A DNA stretch of 64,000 nucleotides from Sphingomonas sp. BAUL-RG-20F-R05-02 (GTDB lineage Bacteria; Pseudomonadota; Alphaproteobacteria; Sphingomonadales; Sphingomonadaceae): positions 248,001 to 312,000 of the forward strand of contig NZ_JAKNQH010000005.1 in the NCBI RefSeq assembly GCF_022662305.1, read 5' to 3'. Below are positions 32,664-41,122 of this stretch, piece after piece. The notes below the pieces were generated by a model. That model made no database searches. It was not told the DNA's origin and saw only the letters and a list, made by a program, of their open reading frames with translations. Position 1 is the first letter of the stretch; every line of letters starts with the position of its first letter. The position numbers and the translations under genes are program-made.

Positions 32664-34430
32664 TCAAGCGGCAAGATCGTAAGGTTTGATCTCGCCGTTG
32701 AGGTAAAGATTACGCGCCTTCGCCCGGCTGAGCTTGCCCGAGGAGGTGCGCGGCAGCGTGCGTGGCGGGATCAACTCGATCACGCAGTTCATGCCCGTCA
32801 CCGATCGCACTCGCTCGCGGATTTCGTCGCGCAGGCGCACGCGCTCGGCATCGTCCGAGCTGCGGCACTGCACGAGCACGGCGGGCGTCTCCTCGCCACC
32901 CGGCGTGGTGATCGCGAAGGCCGCGATGTCGCCCGCCTTGAAGCCGGGCAATTGCTCGACCGCCCACTCAATATCCTGCGGCCAGTGGTTGCGCCCGTTG
33001 ACGATGATCATGTCCTTGGCGCGACCGACGATGTAGATGTAGCCGTCCGACAGATAGCCCATGTCGCCGGTGTCGAGCCAGCCGTCGATCAGGCACGACT
33101 CGGTCGCCTCGGCATCGCGAAAATACCCCACCATCACCGATGGGCCGGAACACCAAACCTTGCCGATCGCGCGCTCGGGCAGGGGCGTCCCGTCCTCCTC
33201 GCGGATCTCCACCTTCATGTCGCGGACCGGCTTGCCGCAGTTGACGATCGCGCGGTAGCGTTGCGGCCGGTCCTGACCGGCGGGAACGCCGGAAAGCTGC
33301 GTTTCCTCAACCAGTTCTACGCGGATGCCCTCAGTCGGTGGCATGATCGACACTGCCAGCGTCGCTTCGGCAAGGCCGTAGCTCGGCAGGAACGCACTTG
33401 CCTTGAAACCCGCATCCGTGAACGCGTCGACAAACCCCTGCATCACGTCGGGGCGGATCATGTCCGCGCCGTTACCGGCCAGCCGCCAGCGCGACAGGTC
33501 GAACCGGTCGCCGGCGCGAGTCTGACTGGAGATGCGGCGCGCGCAGATATCGTAGCCGAACGTCGGCGAATAGCTGATCGATGTGCCTGGGTTGCGGGAA
33601 ATCATGTCGAGCCAGGCGAGCGGCCGGCGCGCGAAATCCTCGGTCTTGAGGTAATCGCACGAAACCTGATTGGCGATTGGCGACAGGAAACAGCCGACCA
33701 GCCCCATGTCGTGGTACCAGGGCAGCCACGATATGCAGCGATCCTGGGCCTCCAGTCGCATTCCGTGGCTATGCGCGGCGAGATTGTTAAGCAAAGCCCG
33801 GTGCGTGATGACGACACCATGCGGGAAGCGAGTTGAGCCGCTGGAATATTGCAAGTAGGCGATGTCGTCGGTCGCGGCGGTCGGAAGCGTGACGTCAGGG
33901 GCGGGATGCTGCGCAAAAGTGGTCCAGTCGACGCCGTCGATGCCGACCAAGCGAGCAGCTTCACCTGCCATCTGGGCAAGTTCGGGCGGGTAGATGAGAA
34001 GCTTCGGGTCACAACTCGAAAGCTGAACCCGCAATTGTTCGATGTATGATTCGCGGCCGCCGAAAGACGTCGGCAAGGGCAGCGGCACCGGCCATGCGCC
34101 CGCGTAAACCACGCCGAAAAACAACGCGGCAAACTCAGGCCCGGTTTCGGCGACAAGCGCGATACGGTCTTGCGGCGCTATACCAGAGGCGATCAGACGA
34201 CGCGCGGTCGCCAGAGCGTCGCGGCGCAGATCTGCAAAGGGGTACGGCTGGAGCAGATTGCCGCGCGCATCATGGAAGTTCAGTCCGCGGGTTCCGGCCG
34301 CCGCATAGTCGAGCGCCTCGCCCAGCGTCTCGAAATCAGCCAGGCGCCGCGGGAGCGCGTCATCGGTGGGGGTGGCGTCGAAGGCCGGACGTTCCAGCGC
34401 CTTTCCCGAGCCCGCAATGTTCGTCGTCAT
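32664..34430 (-). CDS. Fatty acyl-AMP ligase (FadD32-like)
   Basis: 588 residues. Adenylate-forming enzyme with AYLQYSSGSTRFPHGVVITHR (A3 motif, about 197-216), SWLPWYHDMGLVGCFL (typical of FAALs rather than acyl-CoA ligases), GYLSDGYIYIVGRAKDMIIVNGRNHWPQDIE (A8 region; key part GRAKDMIIVNGRN) and a short C-terminal domain ending LPRTSSGKLSRAKAR. FAALs activate fatty acids as acyl-adenylates and pass them to acyl carrier proteins or PKS/NRPS modules. No carrier protein, PKS or acyltransferase gene adjoins it here, so the acceptor is unknown; a role in lipid or sphingolipid synthesis is only a possibility. Confidence 0.92.
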   Translation of the reverse strand: MTTNIAGSGKALERPAFDATPTDDALPRRLADFETLGEALDYAAAGTRGLNFHDARGNLLQPYPFADLRRDALATARRLIASGIAPQDRIALVAETGPEFAALFFGVVYAGAWPVPLPLPTSFGGRESYIEQLRVQLSSCDPKLLIYPPELAQMAGEAARLVGIDGVDWTTFAQHPAPDVTLPTAATDDIAYLQYSSGSTRFPHGVVITHRALLNNLAAHSHGMRLEAQDRCISWLPWYHDMGLVGCFLSPIANQVSCDYLKTEDFARRPLAWLDMISRNPGTSISYSPTFGYDICARRISSQTRAGDRFDLSRWRLAGNGADMIRPDVMQGFVDAFTDAGFKASAFLPSYGLAEATLAVSIMPPTEGIRVELVEETQLSGVPAGQDRPQRYRAIVNCGKPVRDMKVEIREEDGTPLPERAIGKVWCSGPSVMVGYFRDAEATESCLIDGWLDTGDMGYLSDGYIYIVGRAKDMIIVNGRNHWPQDIEWAVEQLPGFKAGDIAAFAITTPGGEETPAVLVQCRSSDDAERVRLRDEIRERVRSVTGMNCVIELIPPRTLPRTSSGKLSRAKARNLYLNGEIKPYDLAA

Positions 34431-34545
34431 TATCGTCTGCGCCCTTGCTTGCGGAAGTTAGCCATCTCCGCCGCGATCTAAGCGTGCACCCCTGCTTTCG
34501 CCAAGCGTTCAAAATCGGTTTCGACTGTGGCACAATGATGGCGCA

Positions 34546-35082
34546 ATGTTCAGCACCGACTCCAAGGGCCGCCGTCAGGCGCCGCCGCTCGACAGCGCTG
34601 CCCTAGAACGGCTTGCGTTACGGTATGTGGAACGTTTCGCGACCACACGCGCGCGCCTTGCCGACTACCTCACACGGAAGATCCGCGAACGGGGTTGGCA
34701 AGGCGACGCGGCCGATCCGCATGCACTCGCCCAACGCATGGCGGAGCTTGGCTATATTGACGACCGTGCATTCGGTGAGGCGCGCGCTGGCGCAATGTTA
34801 CGCCGGGGGCTTGGCCGTCGCCGCGTTTCGGGTGCACTGCGCGCGGCCGGCGTCGGTGAGGAGGATGCCGCCGCGATCGCACCGGCGGTCGCGGCGGGCG
34901 AAAAGGCAGCGGCACTGGCTTTCGCGCGACGCCGCCGCATCGGCCCGTTCGGAAACGCCATTCCGGACCGAGAAACCCGTCAAAAGCAGATTGCCGCGAT
35001 GATCCGCGCCGGTCACGATATAGACCTCGCGAGGAAAATCGTTGATTCGACGCCTGACCAAGAGGTTGAAGCGCTAGACTGA
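34546..35082 (+). CDS. recX: Regulatory protein RecX
   Basis: 178 residues. It shows the RecX three-helix repeat pattern: LERLALRYVERFATTRARLADYLTRKIRERG near the N-terminus (key part YVERFATTRARLADYL), then MAELGYIDDRAFGEARAGAMLRRGLGRRRV, the core conserved in RecX (GYIDDRAFA), and a third repeat after residue 120. RecX caps and inhibits RecA filaments. recA is not adjacent. Followed at 52 bases by the cold-shock protein, on the same strand. Confidence 0.88.
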   Translation: MFSTDSKGRRQAPPLDSAALERLALRYVERFATTRARLADYLTRKIRERGWQGDAADPHALAQRMAELGYIDDRAFGEARAGAMLRRGLGRRRVSGALRAAGVGEEDAAAIAPAVAAGEKAAALAFARRRRIGPFGNAIPDRETRQKQIAAMIRAGHDIDLARKIVDSTPDQEVEALD

Positions 35083-35134
35083 CCTTTTTCATCGTGAGCG
35101 CACGTGCTAATCTCCTCATGGGGGATCGTTGGGC

Positions 35135-35722
35135 ATGCGTAATGAAATGATTACCGCTGCGGGCGACAGCGGCTGGAGCGACATGGATGAAGCGTTGACA
35201 CCAGGCGAGCAACAAGGCCAGCCGTACAGCGGCGTCGTGAAATGGTTCGACGTGACGCGTGGCTTTGGCTTTCTCGTCGCGGATGATCCCGCCGCCGGTG
35301 ATATCCTGATCCATTTCTCGGTACTGCGTCTGCACGGGCGGCGTAGCCTGCCTGAGGGCGCGCGGATCGATTGCCTTGCCGTGCCGCGCGATCGCGGTTT
35401 GCAGGCGAGTGAGATTCTGACAATCGATCTCAGCAGCGCCGTTGAACCGCCTGCGCGCGTTCGTGAGCGCGGTGATCGGGTCGATCCGACGGCGCTTATC
35501 GAGACCGCTGGTACGTTCGAGCCGGTGCAGGTCAAATGGTTCAATCGTCTGAAAGGCTATGGTTTCCTGGTGCGTGCGAGCGATGGTAGCGACGTGTTCA
35601 TCCATATGGAGACGCTGCGTCGCGCAGGGCTCGACGAGGTCGAGCCCGAACAGCCGCTGACGGCTAGGATCGTCGATGGCGGTAAGGGGCCGCTCGCCGT
35701 CGTCGTTGCGATGGCCGTCTAA
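35135..35722 (+). CDS. Protein with two cold-shock domains
   Basis: 195 residues from the ATG at 35135. A TTG two codons upstream and an ATG four codons downstream are alternatives; GGGGGA sits about 10 bases before the chosen ATG. Two CSDs are visible: about 30-97 (GVVKWFDVTRGFGFLV, then DILIHFSVLR) and about 128-193 (VQVKWFNRLKGYGFLV, then DVFIHMETLR), each with RNP1- and RNP2-like motifs. Double-CSD proteins are characteristic of alphaproteobacteria and act as RNA or ssDNA chaperones. Domain 1 has DVTRGFGF in place of the usual N-x-x-KGFGF. Confidence 0.9.
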   Translation: MRNEMITAAGDSGWSDMDEALTPGEQQGQPYSGVVKWFDVTRGFGFLVADDPAAGDILIHFSVLRLHGRRSLPEGARIDCLAVPRDRGLQASEILTIDLSSAVEPPARVRERGDRVDPTALIETAGTFEPVQVKWFNRLKGYGFLVRASDGSDVFIHMETLRRAGLDEVEPEQPLTARIVDGGKGPLAVVVAMAV

Positions 35723-35803
35723 CCACCGTCATGGTGCGCGGAATGGTCGTGACGCACGATGATCGCGGTTGATGACGGCCGCAGCACAGGCTAAGCGGCG
35801 GTT

Positions 35804-36196
35804 ATGGGACTGAACCTCAATCCGTTTACGTGGTGGAACGGCGCCACTCTCGGCACCATTATCGGGCTGCGCGGCAAGGCGCGGGTCGGTGATGATGCGC
35901 TCGGCAACGTATATTACGAAGGTGGTAAGGATACCGCCGGCAATCCACGTCGTTGGGTAATCTACGAGGGTTCGAACGACGCGAGCCGGATCGCGCCAGA
36001 ATGGTTCAGCTGGCTGCACCATCAGGTCGACGACATACCTAGCCGGGCCATGCCTGCGCCGCGCCCGTGGCAGAAAGATCCCTTGCCGAACATGACCGGC
36101 ACCGCGCTGGCGTACCGACCATCCGGGGCGCTGGAAAAGGGCGGTCATCGCGCCCCCGCGACCGGCGACTATGAAGCTTGGACGCCCGACGCGTGA
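35804..36196 (+). CDS. Complex I accessory subunit NDUFA12 (17.2 kDa) homologue
   Basis: 130 residues. GLNLNPFTWWNGATLGTII at the start, DALGNVYYEGGKD, RRWVIYEGSNDASRIAPEWFSWLHHQVDD and PWQKDPLPNMTGTALAYRPSG are the NDUFA12/B17.2 family signatures. It is one of the few accessory subunits of NADH:ubiquinone oxidoreductase shared by alphaproteobacteria and mitochondria. Its stop overlaps the DUF2155 start by one base (TGATG), an arrangement I associate with alphaproteobacteria. Confidence 0.95.
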   Translation: MGLNLNPFTWWNGATLGTIIGLRGKARVGDDALGNVYYEGGKDTAGNPRRWVIYEGSNDASRIAPEWFSWLHHQVDDIPSRAMPAPRPWQKDPLPNMTGTALAYRPSGALEKGGHRAPATGDYEAWTPDA

Positions 36197-36843
36197 TGAC
36201 GCGGCTGCTGGGCGGGGCGGCGCTCTGCGCGCTGCTCGCCTGCGGCGGGTGCGGCAAGAGCGAGCAGGCGGGGCCGACGCCTGCCGAAACCTCGGCTCCG
36301 CGTACGGCGCTGGAAGAGGAGAGCGGCTCGTCTGATATCGTGACTGTCGATGTCGATCATGCAACCGATCCGTCGCTTGGTGCGACACCGATGGCGCAGC
36401 GGGTGGCGGTTCTCGGCGTGCTCAACAAGCGCAACGGAGCAACGCGCGAAGTGACGCTGAAACCGGGCCAGTCGGCGCGGATTGGTGATGCTGTGATCCG
36501 CTTGCGTGCATGTGAGCAGACTGCTCCATGGGAGCCTGATCATTACACCGGCGCCTTCGTGCAGCTTGACGTGCGGCAATACGATCAGAAGTGGCATCGC
36601 GTGTTTTCAGGTTGGCTCTATAAAGAGCGGCCATCTCTGAACGTAGTGCCGAACGCGATCTATGACGTTTGGCCCAAAAGCTGTGCGATGACCTTCCCGG
36701 CGGGCGGCCCGGATACTGTCTCCATCGGTAACGAGGCCGCCACGGTGCGCTCCAGCGCAAAAAAGTCGGCAGGCCCTGAAGGGGATAATGCGCCAGCTAC
36801 GCCGACGGACCCTTCAAGCGCAGACGATAACAACGCAAGGTAA
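36196..36843 (+). CDS. DUF2155-domain lipoprotein
   Basis: 215 residues. The start MTRLLGGAALCALLACGGCG is a lipoprotein signal; LLAC or GGC supplies the lipobox. The DUF2155 domain covers about 60-170: QRVAVLGVLNKRNGATREVTLKPGQ, LRACEQTAPWEPDHYTGAFVQLD and NVVPNAIYDVWPKSCAM. A low-complexity Ser/Ala/Pro tail follows. Function unknown; association with complex I or the envelope is suggested only by its place next to NDUFA12. Its last about 60 codons lie antisense to the end of aat. Confidence 0.9.
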   Translation: MTRLLGGAALCALLACGGCGKSEQAGPTPAETSAPRTALEEESGSSDIVTVDVDHATDPSLGATPMAQRVAVLGVLNKRNGATREVTLKPGQSARIGDAVIRLRACEQTAPWEPDHYTGAFVQLDVRQYDQKWHRVFSGWLYKERPSLNVVPNAIYDVWPKSCAMTFPAGGPDTVSIGNEAATVRSSAKKSAGPEGDNAPATPTDPSSADDNNAR

Positions 36844-37418
36844 GCTGCGCGCGATACCTCGACCGCGCCGAGCGAGGCGAGGTGGTCGGTCATGAACTGG
36901 CAGTCGAGGAGCGAAAAGCCACCGACCCGAAGCCGCGCCACCAACCAGGCGATCGCGACCTTGGACGCATCGCGCGCGCGACTGACCATGCTCTCACCAA
37001 AGAACGCGCGGCCGAGCGCAAGCCCGTAGAGGCCGCCCACCAGTTTCGTATCGTCCCAGATCTCGACGGAGTGGGCGAAGCCCATCGCGTGCAATTCGCA
37101 GAACACCCGTTCGATTTGACCGTTGATCCACGTATCGGGCCGATTTGGCACGCTTTGCGCGCACAGTTCGATCATTTGAGGAAAGGCGGTGTCTGCGGTG
37201 ACGCGGAAGCGATCTGCCGTGATCGTCTTCTTCAGCGACCGTGAAAGGTGAAATCCGTCTAGCGGCAAGATTGCGCGCCGGCGCGGCTCTACCCAATAGA
37301 CGCTGTCGGCATCCCGAGCGTCGGCCATTGGAAACACGCCGACCGAATAGGCGCCAAGCACGAGCTGCGGATCTAGCTGCGTCTTGCTGGCGGCACTCTC
37401 ACTGCGCGGTGTTCTCAC
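36660..37418 (-). CDS. aat: Leucyl/phenylalanyl-tRNA--protein transferase
   Basis: 252 residues from a GTG at 37418, with GAGG about nine bases upstream and the ParA stop 11 bases before it. Conserved motifs: LVLGAYSVGVFPMADARD, VYWVEPRRRAILPLDGFHLSRSLKK, DTWINGQIERVFCELHAMGFAHSVEIWD (key part WINGQIERVFCELHAMG), LVGGLYGLALGRAFFGESMVSRARDASKVA and LLDCQFMTDHLASLGA. It adds Leu or Phe to proteins with N-terminal Arg or Lys, marking them for ClpAP by the N-end rule. The C-terminal extension (after residue about 192) ends in VSGPPAGKVIAQLLGQTS and is encoded opposite the DUF2155 gene. Confidence 0.95.
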   Translation of the reverse strand: MRTPRSESAASKTQLDPQLVLGAYSVGVFPMADARDADSVYWVEPRRRAILPLDGFHLSRSLKKTITADRFRVTADTAFPQMIELCAQSVPNRPDTWINGQIERVFCELHAMGFAHSVEIWDDTKLVGGLYGLALGRAFFGESMVSRARDASKVAIAWLVARLRVGGFSLLDCQFMTDHLASLGAVEVSRAAYLALLSSALEGSVGVAGALSPSGPADFFALERTVAASLPMETVSGPPAGKVIAQLLGQTS

Positions 37419-37428
37419 GGTATGGACC

Positions 37429-38151
37429 TCATGCGGCGAGACGGCGCTCAATCGCCTGCCAGAGTTGCGCGAACGCCTTGCTGCTTGCAGATCTTGCGGC
37501 AAATGCACCAACCGCTTCGCGTCGGGTGGCCATGGTCTCGATCACACTCGTCATCGGGATCACCGGCCAGTCGGGATGCGCGGCCAGTGCTGCTGCATGC
37601 AGCTTCCGACGGCGATCGACCATCGAATGGACCGGCAGTACGTTTGATTTAGCAGCAAGGTGTTTCATCACATCCGCAAACGCCCGCTCGGACAGTGGCG
37701 AGGGGATAACTGGTACGATGATAAGATCAGCGGCGCGCATCACTTGATCGCTCGTTTCAGTCAAGCCGGGCGGACAATCCAGCAGGATGCGGTCATACCG
37801 TTTGCGCAATCCGGCTAGCAGCTTCTGCAGACGCTTCTTGCGGTCAAGTTCGTGGAAGAGCACGTCAAGGCGGCGCAGCGAGGTGTCGGCGCCGATGATG
37901 TCGAGCCGCGGCACTGCCGTTCGACGCACGAGGTCGATTGCCTCGGCATCTTTAAGGAAAACCGAATGCGCCGTTTCGCGCACGCTGGCAGCCGCCGGCG
38001 GCGCGAGCATGAAGGTGCTGGCCCCCTGTGCGTCCAAATCCCATAGCAAAGTGCGCCGGGACGATAGCGTCGCGGCGCACCAAGCGAGGTTTACGGCAAG
38101 CGTGGTCTTCCCCACGCCGCCTTTGAGGCTGTAGACCGCAATTGTCGACAC
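37429..38151 (-). CDS. ParA/MinD-family ATPase
   Basis: 240 residues. Deviant Walker A KGGVGKTTLAVNLA (about 10-23), DLDAQGAST (A' motif) and DRILLDCPPGL (Walker B). It lacks an N-terminal HTH, so it is of the small ParA type. There is no parB or minC/E next to it; the neighbours are aat and a lipoprotein gene. Such orphan ParA proteins position chemoreceptors, carboxysomes or other cargo, or act as plasmid-like partition relics. AGGTTGG-type spacing before the ATG; no strong SD. Confidence 0.9.
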   Translation of the reverse strand: MSTIAVYSLKGGVGKTTLAVNLAWCAATLSSRRTLLWDLDAQGASTFMLAPPAAASVRETAHSVFLKDAEAIDLVRRTAVPRLDIIGADTSLRRLDVLFHELDRKKRLQKLLAGLRKRYDRILLDCPPGLTETSDQVMRAADLIIVPVIPSPLSERAFADVMKHLAAKSNVLPVHSMVDRRRKLHAAALAAHPDWPVIPMTSVIETMATRREAVGAFAARSASSKAFAQLWQAIERRLAA

Positions 38152-38226
38152 GAACCAACCTCCCGCAGCGGGAACGCTATATCGCGGCGCGCAGATTGGC
38201 TAGGCGGACATTGCCGCCTGCGCGCT

Positions 38227-38604
38227 TCAGGCCTTGCAAGCCTGAGCGGGCTTGTTTGGCTCAGTCAGGGTAATTCCATCGGGACCGCCGGTCATTTCGT
38301 AACCGGAACCCTTGTATGGATCCCCCGCCTTGTCGGCGGTCAGGGTCGTCACGCTGCCTTCCTTGGCAGGCTTGATGAGCACTTGCTTGTCGCCCTGGAA
38401 GAAGTCGACGATGTGGACGCTCTGGTCCTTGCAGCGGAAGGTGACTTCCTTGGTCATCATCGGTGGCAGTTCGACCGGACCACGCTTGGCGAGTTCAGCC
38501 GCGTTTGGATCGGGCGCGGTCGTGCTGACGACGGTCGGTTTGTTGTCGCACGCGGCGAGCGAGACCAGAGCAAGGGCGGCGGCGGGGAGGAGCAGCTTTT
38601 TCAT
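38227..38604 (-). CDS. Small lipoprotein, possibly MliC-like
   Basis: 125 residues. Lipoprotein signal MKKLLLPAAALALVSLAACDNK with the lipobox LAAC (Cys 19). The mature part VTFRCKDQSVHIVDFF .. TLTADKAGDPYKGSGYEMTGGPDGITLTE .. ACKA has the spacing of membrane-bound lysozyme-inhibitor-like domains (a Cys near the start and one at the end, Y-x-x-x-G..). That similarity is weak, so the annotation stays tentative. Probably attached to the outer membrane. Confidence 0.6.
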   Translation of the reverse strand: MKKLLLPAAALALVSLAACDNKPTVVSTTAPDPNAAELAKRGPVELPPMMTKEVTFRCKDQSVHIVDFFQGDKQVLIKPAKEGSVTTLTADKAGDPYKGSGYEMTGGPDGITLTEPNKPAQACKA

Positions 38605-38807
38605 GGTGCAACTGCTTCGCCCATGCCAAAGATCGCGTCAACCACCTTGTGTGCGCAACAAAATGTTTTTGCCGTGGCGCGGTATGAGGCGGCCTTAGTG
38701 ATCGGGAATTTTTGTACGAACAGCAATGTGCAGTAACAATTGTCCCAGCCGTGGCGTCTCTGCAGCCTCCGCCGCGACTCAGTACGAAAACATTTTCCGC
38801 CGGCTTA

Positions 38808-39338
38808 TCAAAGATACGACGCCAGTGCCTGCCATGCAGATCTCTTTGCCTCGAAGCCGATCGTGTGCATCGGGCTGCTGGAGGGCAGGCAGTGCACCAC
38901 ATACCGTTCGGCCTGGGTACGGATCTGCCGCATCCCGTGCGTGAAGGACGCGCCACCGTTGAAGCCGATCGCGCGAAGGTCGGGCAACGTGGCGATGAGC
39001 GCTGCGACATCATTGACGCTGATGTCGCGGAGCGCCGCATCGGTGCTGCCTTTCCGCCTCGCGCGCGCCACGACATCCCACAGCGCTACGCGCCTGGCGC
39101 GCAACCGGGCAATACGGGCATCATAGCCAAGAGCTACCAGATCCTCGTCCAGCACCGACGACATCAAGCGCCAGAACTGGTTCTGAGGATGCGCATAATA
39201 GCGCGCGGCGGCGAGCGAGCGTTCGCCTGGCAAGCTCCCAAGTACCAGCACCCGCGCGTCGCAGGCGACAACAGGCGCGAGGGCGTGTTTGAACGTCAGG
39301 TCGGGTTGCGGCATCTCGGCGCTGGGTTCGTGCGGCAT
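38808..39338 (-). CDS. DNA-deoxyinosine (hypoxanthine) glycosylase, Mug/UDG superfamily
   Basis: 176 residues from an ATG with the strong SD AGAGGAGGA. Motifs of UDG family 6: VLVLGSLPGERSLAAARYYAHPQNQFWRLM (about 32-61; key part GSLPGERSL and YYAHPQNQFW), VALWDVVARARRKGS, and the later HCLPSSSPMH. It removes hypoxanthine, from deaminated adenine, from DNA. An upstream in-frame extension of 50 codons is not protein-like. Divergent from the cysteine synthase gene, 83 bases apart. Confidence 0.88.
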   Translation of the reverse strand: MPHEPSAEMPQPDLTFKHALAPVVACDARVLVLGSLPGERSLAAARYYAHPQNQFWRLMSSVLDEDLVALGYDARIARLRARRVALWDVVARARRKGSTDAALRDISVNDVAALIATLPDLRAIGFNGGASFTHGMRQIRTQAERYVVHCLPSSSPMHTIGFEAKRSAWQALASYL

Positions 39339-39421
39339 CGTCCTCCTCTGGCAAAGCCCTATATCGTTGCGGCAAGATTTGCATGCATTGCAGCCGGCCA
39401 GCGCATCGCTATCTGAGAACC

Positions 39422-40414
39422 ATGCACACAACGTCCAACACGCTCGCCCTGATTGGCAACACGCCGCTCGTCTTGTTGAAGGGGCCAAGCGCTGCGGCGG
39501 GAGCGGAAATCTACGGCAAGTGCGAGTTTGCCAACCCTGGTGCCTCCGTCAAGGACCGTGCTGCGCTCGCAATCGTCGAGGATGCGGAGGCGCGTGGCGT
39601 GATCGCGCCGGGCGGAACGTTTGTTGAGGGTACGGCGGGCAACACCGGCATAGGCATCGCTCTGGTCGCCAGTGCGAAGGGTTACAAGACGATCATCGTC
39701 ATGCCCGAGACGCAGAGCCGCGAGAAAATGGACACCTTGCGTGCGCTGGGTGCTGAACTTGTGCTGGTCCCGGCGGCGCCGTATTCCAATCCAGGACATT
39801 TCGTACACACCTCGCGCCGCATCGCCGAAGAGACCCCGAACGCCGTCTGGGCCAACCAGTTCGACAACGTCGCCAACCGCCGCGCGCACATCACCGGCAC
39901 AGCCGAGGAGATCTGGGCTCAGATGGAGGGTCGCATCGACGGGTTCACCTGCGCCGCCGGTACCGGTGGTACGATCGCCGGCGTCGGTATGGGGCTGAAG
40001 GCGAAGGACGAGCGGATATCCATCGCGCTAAGCGATCCGCATGGTGCATCGCTGTACGAATACTATGCCAACGGCGAATTGCGGTCGGAAGGGTCTTCTG
40101 TCGCCGAGGGGATCGGGCAGGGGCGGATCACCGGCAATCTGGAGGGCGCGCCGATCGACACGCAGTTCCGCATTTCTGATGACGAAGGCCTTGAATGGGT
40201 GCGTCGCCTGCTCTCCGAAGAAGGGCTGTGCCTTGGCTTGTCCTCGGGGATCAACGTGGCCGGTGCGGTTCGGCTCGCGCGTCAATTGGGGCCGGGCAGC
40301 CGCGTGGCGACGATCTTGTGCGATACTGGCTTCAGGTATCTGTCAACGCTCTACAATAAAGCGTGGCTGGAGCAGAAGGGCTTGCCGGTTTTTCCGTGGC
40401 TTGCGACGAGTTGA
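39422..40414 (+). CDS. cysK: Cysteine synthase (O-acetylserine sulfhydrylase), PLP enzyme
   Basis: 330 residues from the ATG at 39422. Fold type II PLP enzyme: IGNTPLVLLKG, KCEFANPGASVKDRAA with the Schiff-base Lys 44, GTAGNTGIG (substrate loop), GTGGTIAGVG (phosphate loop), and RYLST near the C-terminus. It makes L-cysteine from O-acetylserine and sulfide. Length and PGASVKDR fit cysteine synthase A; the CysB-type or cystathionine beta-synthase-like paralogues cannot be excluded. Single gene. Confidence 0.9.
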   Translation: MHTTSNTLALIGNTPLVLLKGPSAAAGAEIYGKCEFANPGASVKDRAALAIVEDAEARGVIAPGGTFVEGTAGNTGIGIALVASAKGYKTIIVMPETQSREKMDTLRALGAELVLVPAAPYSNPGHFVHTSRRIAEETPNAVWANQFDNVANRRAHITGTAEEIWAQMEGRIDGFTCAAGTGGTIAGVGMGLKAKDERISIALSDPHGASLYEYYANGELRSEGSSVAEGIGQGRITGNLEGAPIDTQFRISDDEGLEWVRRLLSEEGLCLGLSSGINVAGAVRLARQLGPGSRVATILCDTGFRYLSTLYNKAWLEQKGLPVFPWLATS

Positions 40415-40463
40415 GGCTAGGCATCGACAATCGGATAATCTTACGTTACATTTCTACCACACT

Positions 40464-40769
40464 ATGAAAATGATCGCACCGGAACCAGGCCATGCAGGCC
40501 ACCGCGCGAAGGTCGGGATGATCGGGCTTGCGGCCGTCCTTCTGTTGATAGGCCTTGCCGCCGCCGTTTTCGCCACAGCGACGAAAGACCGGCCGCTGGT
40601 TGTCGCCAGTGGTGCGCGTACGCAGGTGGAGCACCGCATATTGGATAACACCACCGCGCCCAGCGATCAGGCTACCAACGAACCCCTCGCCGAGTTGGGT
40701 GTCGCGCCGAGCGCATCGACATCCGAATCGCCCGCCAGCGACAATGCGTCCGAGGCGGCTGCGAAGTAG
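40464..40769 (+). CDS. Small single-pass membrane protein, hypothetical
   Basis: 101 residues. A short basic N-terminus, a transmembrane helix at about 18-37 (GMIGLAAVLLLIGLAAAVFA), then a hydrophilic periplasmic tail ending in a Ser/Ala/Glu-rich stretch (SASTSESPASDNASEAAAK). No recognised domain. 49 bases after cysteine synthase and same strand, so it may be in the same transcript. Larger frames through it are its upstream shadow in cysK. Confidence 0.55.
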   Translation: MKMIAPEPGHAGHRAKVGMIGLAAVLLLIGLAAAVFATATKDRPLVVASGARTQVEHRILDNTTAPSDQATNEPLAELGVAPSASTSESPASDNASEAAAK

Positions 40770-41122
40770 CGAAGCTGCTGCGCGAGGCGCGTTGTGGCGT
40801 GTTTTATCGCCAGGGAAAATACGGGAAATCACACCGCAACGGCGCCGCGTCTGTTTGACGCCCGGGCGGCGATGCTTGTCATACAAGAACGTTCGTAGAA
40901 CGAGGTGACGTGTTGCGCAAAAAATTCGTGGCGAAGTCCGCTGCATAGGCGTTCTCCCGCGAAATCCCCGGAATTCCCCTTGAATCCCGGCTTAGCCATA
41001 TGTTAACCCGTTCCTCGACAGGGGCAGCATTAATTCGCCTGCGCGATCCTCACCGAAGCGGCTGACGTCAGCCGCTTTCCGGGCCGGGATCGGCTTGCCT
41101 GTCGCTTTGTGGAGCGTAGCAA
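40770..41122. other. Leader region of the division cluster, about 350 bases
   Basis: No coding frame is convincing. It must carry the promoter of mraZ and the downstream genes. The visible feature is a 22-base perfect palindrome at 41054-41075, listed separately. I did not find a confident -35/-10 pair or the TGGG direct repeats that MraZ binds in E. coli. Confidence 0.45.
41054..41075. promoter_or_regulatory. 22-base perfect palindrome in the mraZ leader
   Basis: AAGCGGCTGAC followed directly by its reverse complement GTCAGCCGCTT, ending 47 bases before the mraZ start. With no loop it suits a dimeric DNA-binding protein better than an RNA hairpin, although a shortened hairpin could form. 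Candidate operator or leader structure for the whole cluster. Confidence 0.4.
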
